A DNA stretch of 64,000 nucleotides, from assembly GCA_027475525.1 (NCBI GenBank), contig JAMWFC010000117.1, forward strand, positions 3,458,183 through 3,522,182. Direction: 5' to 3'. Under the pieces are notes generated by a model. The model was given only the letters and a program-made list of their open reading frames with translations, ran no database searches and was not told where the DNA came from. Origin of the DNA: Macrolepiota albuminosa. Its lineage: Eukaryota > Basidiomycota > Agaricomycetes > Agaricales > Agaricaceae. This document shows positions 47,904 through 60,296 of the stretch, piece after piece (position 1 is the first letter of the stretch; each line of letters begins with the position of its first letter). The translations under genes were made by a program, and so were the position numbers.

Positions 47904-48306
47904 GATACCCCCGACAAATTCGTCCCAATAATTATCTTGCTAAGTGCAATTACAGTAGGAACCGATCCGACGATGAATTCTACTCTTCAGCTGACTTCCG
48001 TTGAATCAAGGACCTTGTAAGTAAGTATTGAAAGGGAGTTCGCTATGAATCGTGAAAGTCACATTTCGTACGAGTTAGTACGTTAGGCTCTGCATTTATT
48101 CCAATGCGACCGTAGTACCTAATCCTTTTGAACCGAAGCTGCTCCTAGTCAACCTACCAAACTTCAAAGCTTGAAGAGATGGAATATTATTTAGAGCCAT
48201 AGTCTGAGTTGTAAAATTTTATCACAAAATACCAAATTAATTAAACGGCTGCATCGCTTTTTACCGATTGTTTCTATCCTCAATCACCGACGGAATATTA
48301 CGAACC

Positions 48307-49089
48307 ATGAGCGTTCTCCGCCCCTTCAAGGCCACAGATATGTTCAAATTCAATAACATGTGAGGTCTATGTAATTTAGAAAAACTTTGTGAGCTGCTTT
48401 CTGACTGATTATTCAATCTTGTAGAAACTTGGACATTTGGACGGAGACTGTAAGCCCATAACTCTTCTAGTGTATTTGAACACTTGGATGGACATCAATG
48501 TAGTATGGAATTGGCTTTTACTTGAACTATTTGTCCCGTTGGCCGGACCTCTGTTCTGTACAAGAAGCACCCAGTGGGCGTATGATGGGCTATGGTGTGT
48601 AATAATAACCTCTTGGCGGCACGTCCATTCTATAGTCCTTTACCTTTCCAGTCATCGGAAAGGCCGAAGGAAGCAACACGGAATGGCACGGTCATGTCAC
48701 CGCGATCACTGTTGCCCCAGAATACCGGCGGCTAGGACTTGCACGTAAAATGATGGGCCTCCTCGAAATGGTTTCGGACGAAATTTACAAGGGCTTCTTC
48801 GTTGATCTATACGTGCGATGCGCGAATTCTGTTGCAATTGACATGTACGAGGGGATGGGGTACAGCGTGTATCGAAGGGTGCGGGGGTATTACGGTAATA
48901 TAGGTCTTGGAAAGGGAGGGCGAGACGAAGAGGATGCTTTCGGTGTGTCTCGCAACCTGCGGCTATGAACTACTGATGCTCAATAAATTGAACGCAGACA
49001 TGCGAAAGCCAATGTCTCGGGATCCCAGGCGTCGTTCCGTGCGTTCAAATGGACGAGACATGATTGTCAGTGCACACGATGTATCATAG
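48307..49089 (+). CDS. NAA20: N-alpha-acetyltransferase NatB catalytic subunit
   Basis: GNAT-fold acetyltransferase that acetylates N-termini starting Met-Asp, Met-Glu, Met-Asn or Met-Gln, on the ribosome with its partner NAA25. Five exons (48307-48359, 48425-48449, 48504-48594, 48652-48942, 48998-49089) give 183 aa, the usual length. The start MSVLRPFKATDMFKFNNINL matches the family. Other landmarks are YGIGFYLNYLSRWPD, WHGHVTAITVAPEYRRLGLA (acetyl-CoA loop R-x-x-G-x-A), FFVDLYVRCANSVAIDMYEG, GYSVYRRVRGYY and DMRKPMSRD. All introns are GT..AG and phases close. It is convergent with IML1, with only 86 bp between the stops. Confidence 0.95.
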
Positions 49090-49175
49090 TTCCGACTTGT
49101 CCCAAAAGTAGCATTAAAAATACCCTACTAATGTCCCACTAATAGATCACACTTGTTCACTAGAAAAACATCCCA

Positions 49176-52100
49176 TTAGATGACAAGCGGAGGTGGTTCC
49201 TCCGCTGGCTGGTACTGCATCAACATTGCGATCTCCGCCGCATAAAAGTCCTCGAGTGCCTTCTTGTCCGATACGAAACTGTATAGTTCAAACCTGATCG
49301 TCTCTACCGTCGGTGTCCTCCTCGAATCTTTGGTTTTCTCCATCCTCCCAGGACCCATCAAGCGGTTCGTCAGGAACAGGAAGCCTTGTGAACCTCCAAG
49401 GACCTGTATGAAACCCAGTCCAGACTTGTGAACGAACTGCGAGTACTTGTATGGTGAACGACGATACGAATAGACCACGTCTATGTGCTCTGGGTACAGT
49501 GCAGCGGCTTCCACGTCAAGGACATATCCGAACTTCTTGAGCAGTGCGTATTCGAAATAATGAGTTGTTTGTGTCCCCTCTGGCACGCGCTTCTCTATGT
49601 CCAGGACAATAGGAGGCTGGACGGCAAGCCTCATTGGGAAGCAGGATTGGAACGCGTTTCGCTCGCGAATGTCGCTTATTTGCGTTACGTAGGCTTCTAC
49701 CAGTTTCAATCCGTACCTATCAACAATTCGGCCCCACTGACGGATGAGGTCCTCGATGCAGCGAGCGGTGGTACCGATCCACTGGAGTTCAAAGTGAAAT
49801 ACAGTACCAGGGTTGTGAATAATATCGTGGTGCAGGACGACAGACTCTGCCTGATCGCTTTTCTGAAAATATTGTCCTGGTAAGTGACTGTGCCTGCTGA
49901 AAAGGCTCATGCGTGTACCTTATTGGGATCTATATCAATTACCATACTCTGACTGAGAATAATTCGCTTCTTGTGTCTCCGAGGGCTAGGATTTGTAGGT
50001 CGAACGTTGCTAGACGGATAATAGGTTGCCTTTGGGTTTTCATCCGTAGTGTACCGTCTAAACCAGCCCTTGGGTGTCATTGAAACACTGTGCTCCCCCT
50101 TCAAGCGGTAGAAATAGTGCCTAAGCATCAACATATATGAACGACGCGTGCAAAAAGTAAATTCATACGCACCCATCCAAGAAATTATGGAGTCCTCGAC
50201 AATGTTCGAAGAGACCCTTCTCTTGCAGTTTAACACCCCACTCCGCTGCTTGTGCTCTGGACGACACGTCCCTAAATTCCCTGACAAGCCACGATACCAT
50301 GTCATAGCCTGTGAACGAGTTCGGATAGAACGAGCGATGCCAATGATTATCCTTGATTGGTACACCGCCCTCTTCCCGCATCGCCTTCGCAATAGCAGCG
50401 AGGGACATATCTCCTATCTCCCTCTCACTCCTCATCTTCTTCTTTAATGGGCCTGCAGCATGAATCTGATCGAGCTGCTCCATCAACGCTGCATCACGAA
50501 TACACTGAGCAGGTCCAAGTGTCGTCGGCAGGAAGCGCACGGGTGGGGCCGAATACGCAGCCTTTTCCTCCAGGGGTTGCCATCGAAGTTTCGTAAATTG
50601 GTCTGCGAGCTTTTCAATCCCCATAATACGTATTTCTTCCTCGTTGAGCCTTTCTCCGTTCGGACCGGAGACTGGTTGGGGATCCTCAGAGGAAGGTATA
50701 ACGATGAATCGTGTGCGCCAATAACGAAGGGACTCGTTGAAATTGTGCTCATAACCTGCGACCAGCATGTCAAGCCTACATAGTAGCGATTAACGGCTTT
50801 CCTGTATGGGGCAGGGGAGTCCTTACCGATTCCAGCCATAGTTCTCCAGACCATGAGACTCAAACGCGGTCGATAATTCTGTGTACCCACCTACAATCTA
50901 AGTCATTTCAGAAAACCAAATATGGAGTCAGGAAAATGCACACCTCCGAGTTTCGGCCACATCAAACACTGGTATTCGAATGGCTTAGGAGTCAGCCTGC
51001 GCCGCACATACCGCCTAACCTGAATGGCCTCCCCAGTATACGAGATGTGATGAATCTCATTTGTCATGCTCAAATACACCGGATCATCCGGTGAATGTAA
51101 TACATCAGACGCTCCAATGCACTTGGGCGTATTATCCTGTGCCATCAATGACTTTGCTCTCCTCAACGCCATTCTTTCTTCCATCCCTCCACCTTTGAAA
51201 GGGCATCGTACCACGAATTGAAACCCTTGGGCAAGCCTGACCGCCGCCATACCCCTCATCACCACTAACGCCCATGCCCTCCGCCACTCTTCCAGATTCC
51301 CCTTCGCCATCGGGGGCTTCACCAGAAAACTCTTCATCTCTCCCGGGTCCACAACAAAATCATACGAAAACACGTCATACAATGACTCAAGCTCCGCGTT
51401 AGTGGGGAGGTACTCAACAGTGAGTGGAAGACACATCGGGACCGTTATGGGTGCCCATTTGATTTCGTATTTTGTAAGGACTTGCGGGAACATGTGCTGC
51501 CAACGCTTCGCGAGGCTCGATTGCGAGCGCAGAATAGAAGAGTGTGGTTGTGAGGGATTAACAATTACTCCAGGAGAAGATGAAGTGCCAGGCCCTCCGA
51601 AAGGGGGGGAATGGATGGAGGTGGCGCTACGGCGTTTGACAAAAATCGCCTCGTCGCGTGGAGGAGTGCCAACAGGGGAACGACGAGGAAAGGCGATACG
51701 TTGGGGGAGGAGCATATCGTCTTCAAAGGTGCGTCCTGTACTTGGGCGGGTAGAAGCAACGGATTTTCGAATGGCAACAGGCATAGGAGAATTGACGAGA
51801 GGGGAGCGGCTCAGACTAACTTGTGCAGCTAAAGGCTGGGAGAGGGGCATACGGATTGGGGATGAATGTACTGAACCTGAAGGGGGTTTTGGTGTTGACT
51901 TGTCCTTCTCCTTCTCTTGAGCAGGAGTATAAGTCGACGAGGCAGAGGCTGATATAGGTGATGTCTGTGCTTCGCTGGGTTGGCTTCGAAAAGGGTTGAA
52001 GAGCCATGAGGGGGCAAGTTTGGATGCCAAAGTGGCTTTAGGGGCAACAATTTGGGATGTACGTGTCTTTGAAGACGACGCGGAGAGATTAGAGCGCAGC

Positions 52101-54240
52101 GACAGGATGGAGGACTGAGAAGGCGATTTGCTAACTCCGCTGAAAGCGAACGTTCCAGATTTCGACTTGCTTGAGGAGTTTTCGGCTGGAAGGGTGACGA
52201 AAACTCGCTTCGGACTTTCTTCAATCGGATCTATTTTTCCGGTCGTAGAATTTCTCTGTAGAGGGCGCTTGTCGGGAAGTCGGTATGTCATTCCAGTTGA
52301 ACAATTACTTGTCAAGGAAGGGATGGAATCTCTAGGCATACCGACGACCTTCGATTCCGGCCGTAGAGCAAATATATCCATATCGAACTTATCAGCTTCT
52401 GCTTGCGATGGAAAGTTATCTTCAACAACTTCCTGAGGTGGGGTAGACGAAGACGTTTCGTTGTTATTCTCGGATAAGAAAGGAATTTCTATGCTTGAAA
52501 GCACGTCGAGTTCGAGCAGGCCGAGCATCTGAATTTGTCCCATTCGAGCGCATCCTATGAATCTGGACGCTTTCTTTAATCAATAACTCCATATCGAGTA
52601 GAGGATAACCTTTACCTGTCACTTCTAAAGGGCAAATCCAATTGCTTATCCCAAAATGTGATAGACGCCCAAAATGGCTCCCACCAGAATGTCTTCATCT
52701 CTCCCTCATTCTCTACAGTACCCCAAAGGGGATCGAGCACTTGGGCAACACTTTTTCCATCAAGCATTGTTTCCTGTTTCGGTTCAGTGCTGCGGAAACT
52801 GAAGACAGGACTCTGGTGTAATGGCGGCTTCGTGAGCGACACGAGTTGGATCACAAACCCCTGGTCGAGTATGCGCGTGGTGGTCAACCGAAGGAGGTCC
52901 TTAGACACCTTGAAGTATCCAGAGCCAGGTGTGATGATGATCGTTGTTGTTCCAGTGAGTGACAGCGAGCGGTCGATGTAATGCGTCTCGGTTGGGTTTA
53001 GTGCGAGGTTGATCGCCTCAAGCACAGGTCCGTCATGGGCATACGAGATACGCCCAATCAAGCGCACCTGAGCAGGTGGACCGATTGTAGAGGCGTCTAG
53101 GGTTGACTGGTGATAATGGTGCGTGAGGAGGATGTCACGCTGAAAGTCCCAAAACGAGTCCTTGAGGCTCACGAGTGTGGGCTTCCATTCGTTTATCACC
53201 TCGAGATCAGTGATTACCTTGAAGAAATCCTTATACCACTTGCCGTGGTCGTCCTGACGCAAGGGACCCGCTGCATAATCGATTTCAGATTCCTCGTAGA
53301 AGACGCGTGAAATAAGAACGATGGTGACAGTATGGTTTGTTCCTGCTTCGCGCCATCTTTGGAAGAGGGCGGGCAGGAAAGAATGAACAATCTTTTCATA
53401 GTAGCGCTCTCCATCACCAGCAAATTCCCATAATTCACGGCAGACTTGTATAAAAATCGTCATTTTTGCAGAGAGGGACTTGTAGATAGCCTTCGTAGCA
53501 GACGTTACGCATGCGGATGATGCCTGTTATTTTGTTCATAAACAATTTGAATGGATTTGAGATATAGAGGCTCACGGGTTTTCCGCCAATGTAGATATTC
53601 TGTATTTTGGCAGCAATGCTACCCACAAAGGTAATATGTTGATCAGTATAGATGCACTGGCCAACAAGATCTTTTCCTAATCTCCACATATCATTGCGTC
53701 CAAGATATTGATCCTGGAAGACCAATTCGACGTATGCGGCACAACAGTCTTGCTTATCAACCTTCATAAAAGCTTTGAAATACTATGAGAATGACAGCTA
53801 AATATTTTTTACCTTGATTAAAGTCACTTCTGAATTGTTACGCAGCCCAAAAGTATCCGCAATGGGCTTTGGTATAGAGATCTTGACGCGATGTGTCAAA
53901 GTCTTTCCTTTCCCAAAATCACCAACAACGGTGTACTAACCTGCAGCTGAGGCTTTGCGCATCCATCGTCCTTGGGTACGCAGAAAAAAAATGCGGATTC
54001 TGGATCCTTCGTGCTGGAGCCAATTACGCGCAACAAGTCTCCTTCCGCCACGCCTAGCCACCATGACTGATTGAAAATGACTTTGGGGTCGTCCTTCGGG
54101 TCATGCACCCACGTGTTAAGCACCTTGGAGTCTCCAAACTTTAGAGGAGCAACGGGAGTTGGTCGTAAGATAGACTGTGCAGTATTAGAACGATTCCGAC
54201 GGGAAAACTGAGGCTGTTGTGACTCTGCCTTGGAGGTCAT
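49176..54240 (-). CDS. IML1: IML1/DEPDC5, GAP subunit of the SEACIT/GATOR1 complex
   Basis: Large vacuole/lysosome-associated protein that, with Npr2 and Npr3, inactivates Rag GTPases and restrains TORC1 when amino acids are scarce (known family role). The start is ATG at 54240 (MTSKAESQQPQFSRR). An N-terminal domain contains NQSWWLGVAEGDLLRV and VELVFQDQYLGRNDMWRLGK. The following exon contains FIQVCRELWEFAGDGERYYE and the conserved DYAAGPLRQDDHGKWYKDFF. A Ser-rich linker (about 52.3-51.5 kb) follows. A DEP domain is clear around SFTGYDMVSWLVREFRDVSS, and the C-terminal domain ends PAEEPPPLVI. About eight to nine exons; the main ones lie near 53463-52612, 52543-50903, 50768-50163 and 49910-49176, but exact splice sites are approximate. 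No break is seen. Confidence 0.92.
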
Positions 54241-55499
54241 ACTCAAAGAGATGGAGTCAAATCATAGAGACGTTGGGATGCTTTAGCAACGGTCTAACAA
54301 GTGCTGGAGTACTGCAGATTCAGATTCAGACGAAACCGACAATGTCAATAATATTCAACAACAATCAGACTCTTCACCCACAACCACCAACAAACAGGCA
54401 AACTACCTGCTTTCTATCTATTCCTCTTGTCTTGACATCATAACCATAAATGTCAGCACACACTTTGACTCGGTTCATCCGCTCGAGTGAATGCTGTCAA
54501 GCATTCTGGATATCTGAATCTCGTGGCCTTTGCTAGAAGCATCTTTAGAACATAATTCTCGGGGCCAACCGTATCCAATGCACATCTGCTGGATTTCGGG
54601 GAGCCTTTATCGGTAGCAAACTTCTACCAATAAGTATAGTAGCTGGGACTTCGGGTCTTTGATCTGAGCTGGGCGCACTCTCTCTAACTTACTTTTGATG
54701 CCTCTTTCGAACTGGTCTCCGTTCCAGTGTCATTGAGGTCATCTTGCGATGACACGAAAGAAAGCTTTAATAAGTAGTGTTGCTGTCGGTATTGTTATTT
54801 ACGCCACTGTCATGGCTCCACGACATCATGCTTTACTGTAAAAGGATCGTCGATTATGAGTATGTGTATGGAGTAGTGTTTTCGCTCTTTTTTGCTAAGG
54901 GAGAATTTGGAACCTCACCTCTATTTTGCGACCTTCGGCCATTTCTTTAAATTTACCACCATCTGGCAAATGAATAATTTGCTTAGCCGCGAACCGGATG
55001 TAACGGCTGATCTGTTTGCGAGTTGCTCATTTATGGAGCCTATTTCGTCCTCATGTGCACAACGGAAGTATGAGAAATACATATGTTGTATAAAGATTCT
55101 CAATGGACACATCATTCTTTGAGTTTTCTCAGCCTACGATGGGTGTCTTGAGTGGAGCAGCCTCGCTATTCTCACTATAATTCCGCTTTAACCGATGACG
55201 GCGAAATGAGCGATGGAAAGGAATGGTGTCGGTGTTAGGCAGTTTGGCAAAGTATTGCGTAAAGAATGATAGATATATCTTGAGTCAACTAGTTCTCAAG
55301 CCCTGTAAGTATGAGTGGTAGAGACTGTGGAGTGAAATGCAATATAATAGGGTGGTGTATGAACGCATGACGTAAAGTGAGATCTAATCGACGACGGTCT
55401 GTGAGGACAACGGGGGTTGACAACGTTGCAGAACTAGTGAAAGCGAGCTCGAATTGACCAAACCTGTACATGAGTTATGTTGGTTCCAGATAATTGTGT
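54241..55499. other. intergenic region upstream of IML1
   Basis: No gene recognised. Short frames only. The left part should hold the IML1 promoter. Confidence 0.55.
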
Positions 55500-55582
55500 G
55501 CCCGCCTAGCTCAATCGGATAGAGCGTCAGACTCTTAGCGGGATAGATCTGAAGGCTGCGAGTTCGACCCTCGCGGTGGGCT
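55500..55582 (+). tRNA. trnK-CTT: tRNA-Lys (anticodon CTT), with a 9-nt intron
   Basis: The acceptor stem GCCCGCC pairs with GGTGGGC (one G-T pair). The D-arm TAGCTCAATCGGATAGAGC and T-arm TGCGAGTTCGACCCTCGCG are canonical. The anticodon stem CAGA/TCTG encloses the loop CTCTTA-A, giving anticodon CTT. A 9-nt intron (GCGGGATAG) sits one base after the anticodon, the canonical eukaryotic position. The mature length is 74 nt including the discriminator. Confidence 0.93.
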
Positions 55583-56083
55583 ATAGAAGAGTAACGTGTT
55601 AAGAGAAACTTTTAGTTTATCATTGACTGAGGCTTTCTTCGGTCTGATTGAGCTTGCTTCCAACTTCTCCCTAGCGAATGCTCTTTCCCTACAGAAGCAT
55701 AATAAGTACCTGCATATTTTTGGCTTGATGGCAACTATTGTTTTCATGCGGCCAATGAAAGTGTTCGAGGAGGCAACCCCTAGAGAGAGGCCGCAGGGGG
55801 TGAGGCTTAGCCTCCAGGGAAGTCTCACCCCGACGACCACTCTCTAGGTAAGTCGCTCTATCTGAGGGCGGTATCATCCAAGATGACCCGAGCGTAGGTT
55901 GAACAAGGTAATATATTCCGTAGCTACCCACCACGCCACTCCCGAAAGAAAAATAGTACCATATACTATTAATACACCCCTCGGAGTTGAGACAGGCATA
56001 GTGGCCTCTCGAAATTACTCTTGCCCGGTAAAATAATATCACCTGAGTACGGTAGTGAACAAAAACCCAAGTATTCGATCTAC
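55583..56083. other. spacer between two facing tRNA genes
   Basis: A hydrophobic 83-codon open frame (55596-55847, plus) is present, but nothing supports it as a gene. A short imperfect hairpin (GGGGTGAGGC...CTCACCCC) occurs near 55798-55831. Confidence 0.4.
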
Positions 56084-56180
56084 AGCCCACCGCGAGGGTC
56101 GAACTCGCAGCCTTCAGATAATGAAAGAGATACAAGTCTCCTTAAAAGTCTGACGCTCTGGCCGATTGAGCTAGGCGGGC
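56084..56180 (-). tRNA. trnK-TTT: tRNA-Lys (anticodon TTT), with a 23-nt intron
   Basis: On the minus strand the acceptor stem GCCCGCC/GGTGGGC, D-arm and T-arm match the plus-strand tRNA-Lys at 55500 almost exactly. The anticodon loop is CTTTTA-A, giving TTT. A 23-nt intron follows position 37. The mature length is 74 nt. The two genes face each other across about 0.5 kb and so form an inverted repeat. Confidence 0.93.
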
Positions 56181-57546
56181 CTGTGATAATGTGCACACAT
56201 AGGTATATATGGAATAAAGTGAGGCCAGTACATCCCCAGACTTCTTTCCTAATGAGTTCACCACTGAAAAGAAGGAATAGCTCTTTGTCTGATTCACTTT
56301 ATACGTGATTCGTACGGGACGATTTATGCATGCAAAGTCTATTACTAGACAAGTAGTACTCGTTTCATGTTTCTTCTCAAGATCAGGACACTGACCTAGG
56401 TAAGGCAAGGGACAGTCCTTTATCGCCAACTATCATAATGGTTTCTCGGCAGATAGTTCGGTCAATGTTTAGATCACCGCCCAACTTGACGTTATGAAAC
56501 ATGGTCCACCGGCGCTTCAAGGGCCCGGATGCTTCCTATGTCGTCGCGTTGGCATAAGAGTAGTTACCGGAGGGAAGAGAAGAAAAATTATGAATACTGG
56601 AAGAATAAAACCACAAGGCAAAATCGACCTGGTCATTGCGGATAGACCATGATTAGGCACCGTGATACCCCCAATTGACACCATACAAAATACTAATGAG
56701 CGCGCACTGTCTCAATCTGTACTAGTCGTCGACTGTTGGGCCAAGCCAGTTGTCAACATGCAACGTAGATGTTTCATGGTCAACGACCTCATCTGTCGGA
56801 GCTGTTTGATGCGAATAAGTAGAGGAATCATCTCGACAACGTCGGAAAGACTGGTGTCGAGTAACATTTGAACCCTGAGGAGTCGACCAATGACAAGTTT
56901 TTCAGCCAATTATTTCACAGTTGACCGACTCGGGGTATCGAATATTCTTCGTTCCGCCCACCCCATTGGTAATCCAATCAAGTCTTCTAGATCAGACACC
57001 CCCTTGTGAAGTCTAATATAAGGTGGAAAGTCAGGCACGCAGAGGGGACCCGTGTTGTAATAACCACCTCGTCTAGGAAGCCTCAAAAAATACTACCCCG
57101 ACGTCAGCGCTGTGAAGTAGTAATCAGCCGGTGTAAAGTAAACGCAAGTCTAAATGAGTTTAACAGACAGAACAAAGCAACCTATTCATACAAGCCAAAT
57201 CTGAATGAACTGGGACTTGAAAATGATTCTGGACACCGATGGTGAAATAGAAGCGAGTCGTTGGGCCGTTGTGGGACCAATGCGGAGAAGGATAGCCAGT
57301 AAAGAGCTCAGATTAGGGCTTGGTACGAGTACGATGAAGTTGTTCTATGACATCTCTGACCCCGAGGAGCAATCACAAGCATCCAGGGGCTCTCCAATGC
57401 AACAAGGTTCAAGCGTTCAACTGCCTTTCGCCAAGGTATTCCTTCACAATTCACGTTTTTATCGCCAGTCGTTCGATCTAGATCGTAAGTGTCTACAATT
57501 ATCATGCGAATTTCCGGGCGAGCTGGAAAATCGTCACCGATTGCAC

Positions 57547-57700
57547 AAACTCCAAATATCACGGAGGTGTGAGTTAAATTTGAGATGTGGCGATACAGTC
57601 CGTCCCGATCAGCCGAATATATAAAACTCCAAATATCACGGAGGTGTGAGTTAAATTTGAGATGTGGCGATACAGTCCGTCCCGATCAGCCGAATATATA
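57547..57700. repeat. exact 77-bp tandem duplication 12
   Basis: Positions 57547-57623 match 57624-57700 exactly, period 77. The second copy runs into an AT dinucleotide run. Confidence 0.97.
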
Positions 57701-58457
57701 TATATATATTGGCTAGGCACAGGCCAAATAACAGCTGGCCCAAATTCGCTGGACCAGGTCCTGTTCGATCTTATCTTATCTCCATGGTGAAATCTGGCAC
57801 ATCTACTGCTACTAGAAATTGAACACCGGTTCGTAGATCATGAAAGCAAATCATAATTGAGGCGAACAGTGAGGGATATTTCGCGTAAACTTTCAAGAAT
57901 TGCCGATGGCTAATGCGATGCACATCATTGGATGTGAAGGCGGATGGTGCTACGGTCGTTGGGGCATTAGCGCACAAAAGGTAAAGCCACTGAGCAGCCG
58001 TGGGCAGTGGGTTTATTCATCAACGTATCAGCCCCTGACGTCCAAAAGCAGGCGTCTATCGTCACGTATGTATCAAAGAACTCTCGCCACATTCACACCT
58101 GTCATGAATCATCGACATCATGATGCAGCTGCCATGCGTTCCCTGATGAAAAACTCCCAGCGCCAAGGGTTCTGCAACGTACATGATTCCTACTCTCGCG
58201 CTGGGGACGGGACGGGATGAATAGAATGCCGGAATGGCGAAGACAAGTCGCCTGAAGCTAGTGAACATCTCGGTCCCTACTCCGAATGTCCCGAATGTCC
58301 GAGTCATTCTCATGCCACGGAAGGTGTGCGGGGCAGTTATCATGTCTGCATAAGGTCTAACCCAAAGCTAAAAAATTTCCAGAACTATACTTGAATGGAC
58401 GAACTTTAAGTTTAACAGCTTTTATCCACTTATATATTGGCAAAACACAAATGTGGA

Positions 58458-58611
58458 CAGAAGAAATGAAAATAGGAAAGCTCCACACAAATTGAACTTG
58501 GTATGCATCGGTAGGAAAGGTGTAATGTTGCGGGCAGAAGAAATGAAAATAGGAAAGCTCCACACAAATTGAACTTGGTATGCATCGGTAGGAAAGGTGT
58601 AATGTTGCGGG
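58458..58611. repeat. exact 77-bp tandem duplication 13
   Basis: Positions 58458-58534 match 58535-58611 exactly, period 77. Non-coding. Confidence 0.97.
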
Positions 58612-58663
58612 TCCTGAAGCCAAGGGCGTGGGGAAGCCGGACATTTATCATGATGTTCCTTAA

Positions 58664-58993
58664 TCAGCAGTCCCGCGACATGACATGGTCAAGTGATATT
58701 GATGTGATTCGCATTTCGTGGAAAATAAGAGACGGAAAGAGGCCAGATCCCATTCGACTCGAGAGGATAAATATGACATCGGCGGAGGAGGCCGGGACTC
58801 GGAGCATTCCCCCTGGCAGAGCTCCCCAATCGCTAAAGTTCGAAAGCATGTACGATGTAAATCTCGCACTAGCTATAGCTTGACCATTCGGTTTAAATGC
58901 ATGACGTAGAATGGATGAGCCGTCCGGAGTCACCATAGTTAGTTTACAGGTTTCCACGACAAGGGCGCATAGAAAAGCAAATCTCCATATCAT
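58664..58993 (-). other. possible small secreted protein exon
   Basis: A 109-codon open frame starting with a hydrophobic leader (MIWRFAFLCALVVETCKL) followed by a polar region. It could be the first exon of a secreted protein or a chance frame. Nothing downstream on the minus strand clearly continues it, and the 77-bp duplication at 58458-58611 lies in the way. Confidence 0.25.
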
Positions 58994-59686
58994 TTCACAT
59001 TCCTTGTGTGATCCATTCCTACCGTCGTCTCGTAATCTTCTAGATAACGTATTTGCTGCACTGAACTCGACGAATCAATCGAACAAAGGAGACGGACTAA
59101 GAAGTCCACGACTACACCATAACAGGGAAAATGTGGATGCTCTTGAAACCCAGCTTCCCAGATTGTCGTCCGACATTGAATGTGGGGCGTTATCCAGTGC
59201 AACCCACTTTAACTCGTACGATCTCCCAAGAAAAATATTGAAATCAAATGATCATGAACCAGAGCCATGATCGGGTCCGGCAAAAAATCATACATCCGCA
59301 GCCGGAATTCGGACGACTGGCTCAGTGGGTGCGATCGAGGGATTTTGCCCTACACAACATAAGGCTCATCTGGATGGGATAGCAAAGCTTCCGACTTCAT
59401 ATATAATCGCGTCTAGTGCGGGAAGTATCAGAGTGGCGACACCGGCGGGAATTCTAACACGTCCTATTATATCAATTGCTGAACCACCTGACCCCCACTT
59501 GGCTTATAGAGTCACTGAAGTGCCGGTTGTAATCGTTATACATGTGACACCGATGACGAGTCAAGGGTTCAATGCAACGGTAGCTACAGACGATCGTGTT
59601 CATAATTTCGATCTACGCGGGAATTCCTGGAATTCCTGGAACGCCGTTCGATTCATTCGTCCTTCGTTACCACTGTTGACTCCACT

Positions 59687-59840
59687 GGAGGTCCAGAATT
59701 ACCGGTGGCGGCATGTTTGTGGATGACGTGGTGTGACAACAGCGCCTCGTTGCAAGTCACCTAGGAGGTCCAGAATTACCGGTGGCGGCATGTTTGTGGA
59801 TGACGTGGTGTGACAACAGCGCCTCGTTGCAAGTCACCTA
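59687..59840. repeat. exact 77-bp tandem duplication 14
   Basis: Positions 59687-59763 match 59764-59840 exactly, period 77. Non-coding. Confidence 0.97.
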
Positions 59841-60296
59841 ACCGACGTGGCATTCATTTATCGCCCAATACGTGTCAACCTGTATCCACTTTGTTGAAAT
59901 TGGACGCCAACTCTCTGCATCACTCGGAATGATTTCACTTGAAACTTGTATCAGATTGAGCTTTTTAAAACTACGTATGTGAATTTTTTCAACTAATATG
60001 CTAGTATAGGTAAGAGTAGATGCGATGAATGGGATGATGCAAGTGCTGTTGGTGACAGTGATGATGTTGATGTGAAGTACAAAAAAGCAAATAAGATAAC
60101 CAGAGCCTTGAGTTATAACAGATGAAACGCGATGAGAAAAGAGACGCCAAGGACAAGAAGATGGATGGGAGTCGTTGATGCTGAGAACATAGGATAATTA
60201 TACTAGATGAAGATGTCCTCCCATTGTATATTCTAAGAGGGACCTCGTGGAAATCAGGATGATGATCGTCTTGGCCGAGATGGGCATCAGAAGACC

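Larger units (their letters stand above)
56181..60296. other. gene-poor region
   Basis: No gene is recognised with confidence. One minus-strand frame (58993-58664) begins MIWRFAFLCALVVETC, which looks like a signal peptide, but it lacks a known domain. Three exact 77-bp duplications fall here, so any exon chain could be disturbed by assembly errors. Confidence 0.45.

Noticed and set aside
55596..55847. Small hydrophobic protein between the tRNA-Lys genes
   Set aside because: Open frame only. There is no signal peptide logic, splice support or recognisable family.
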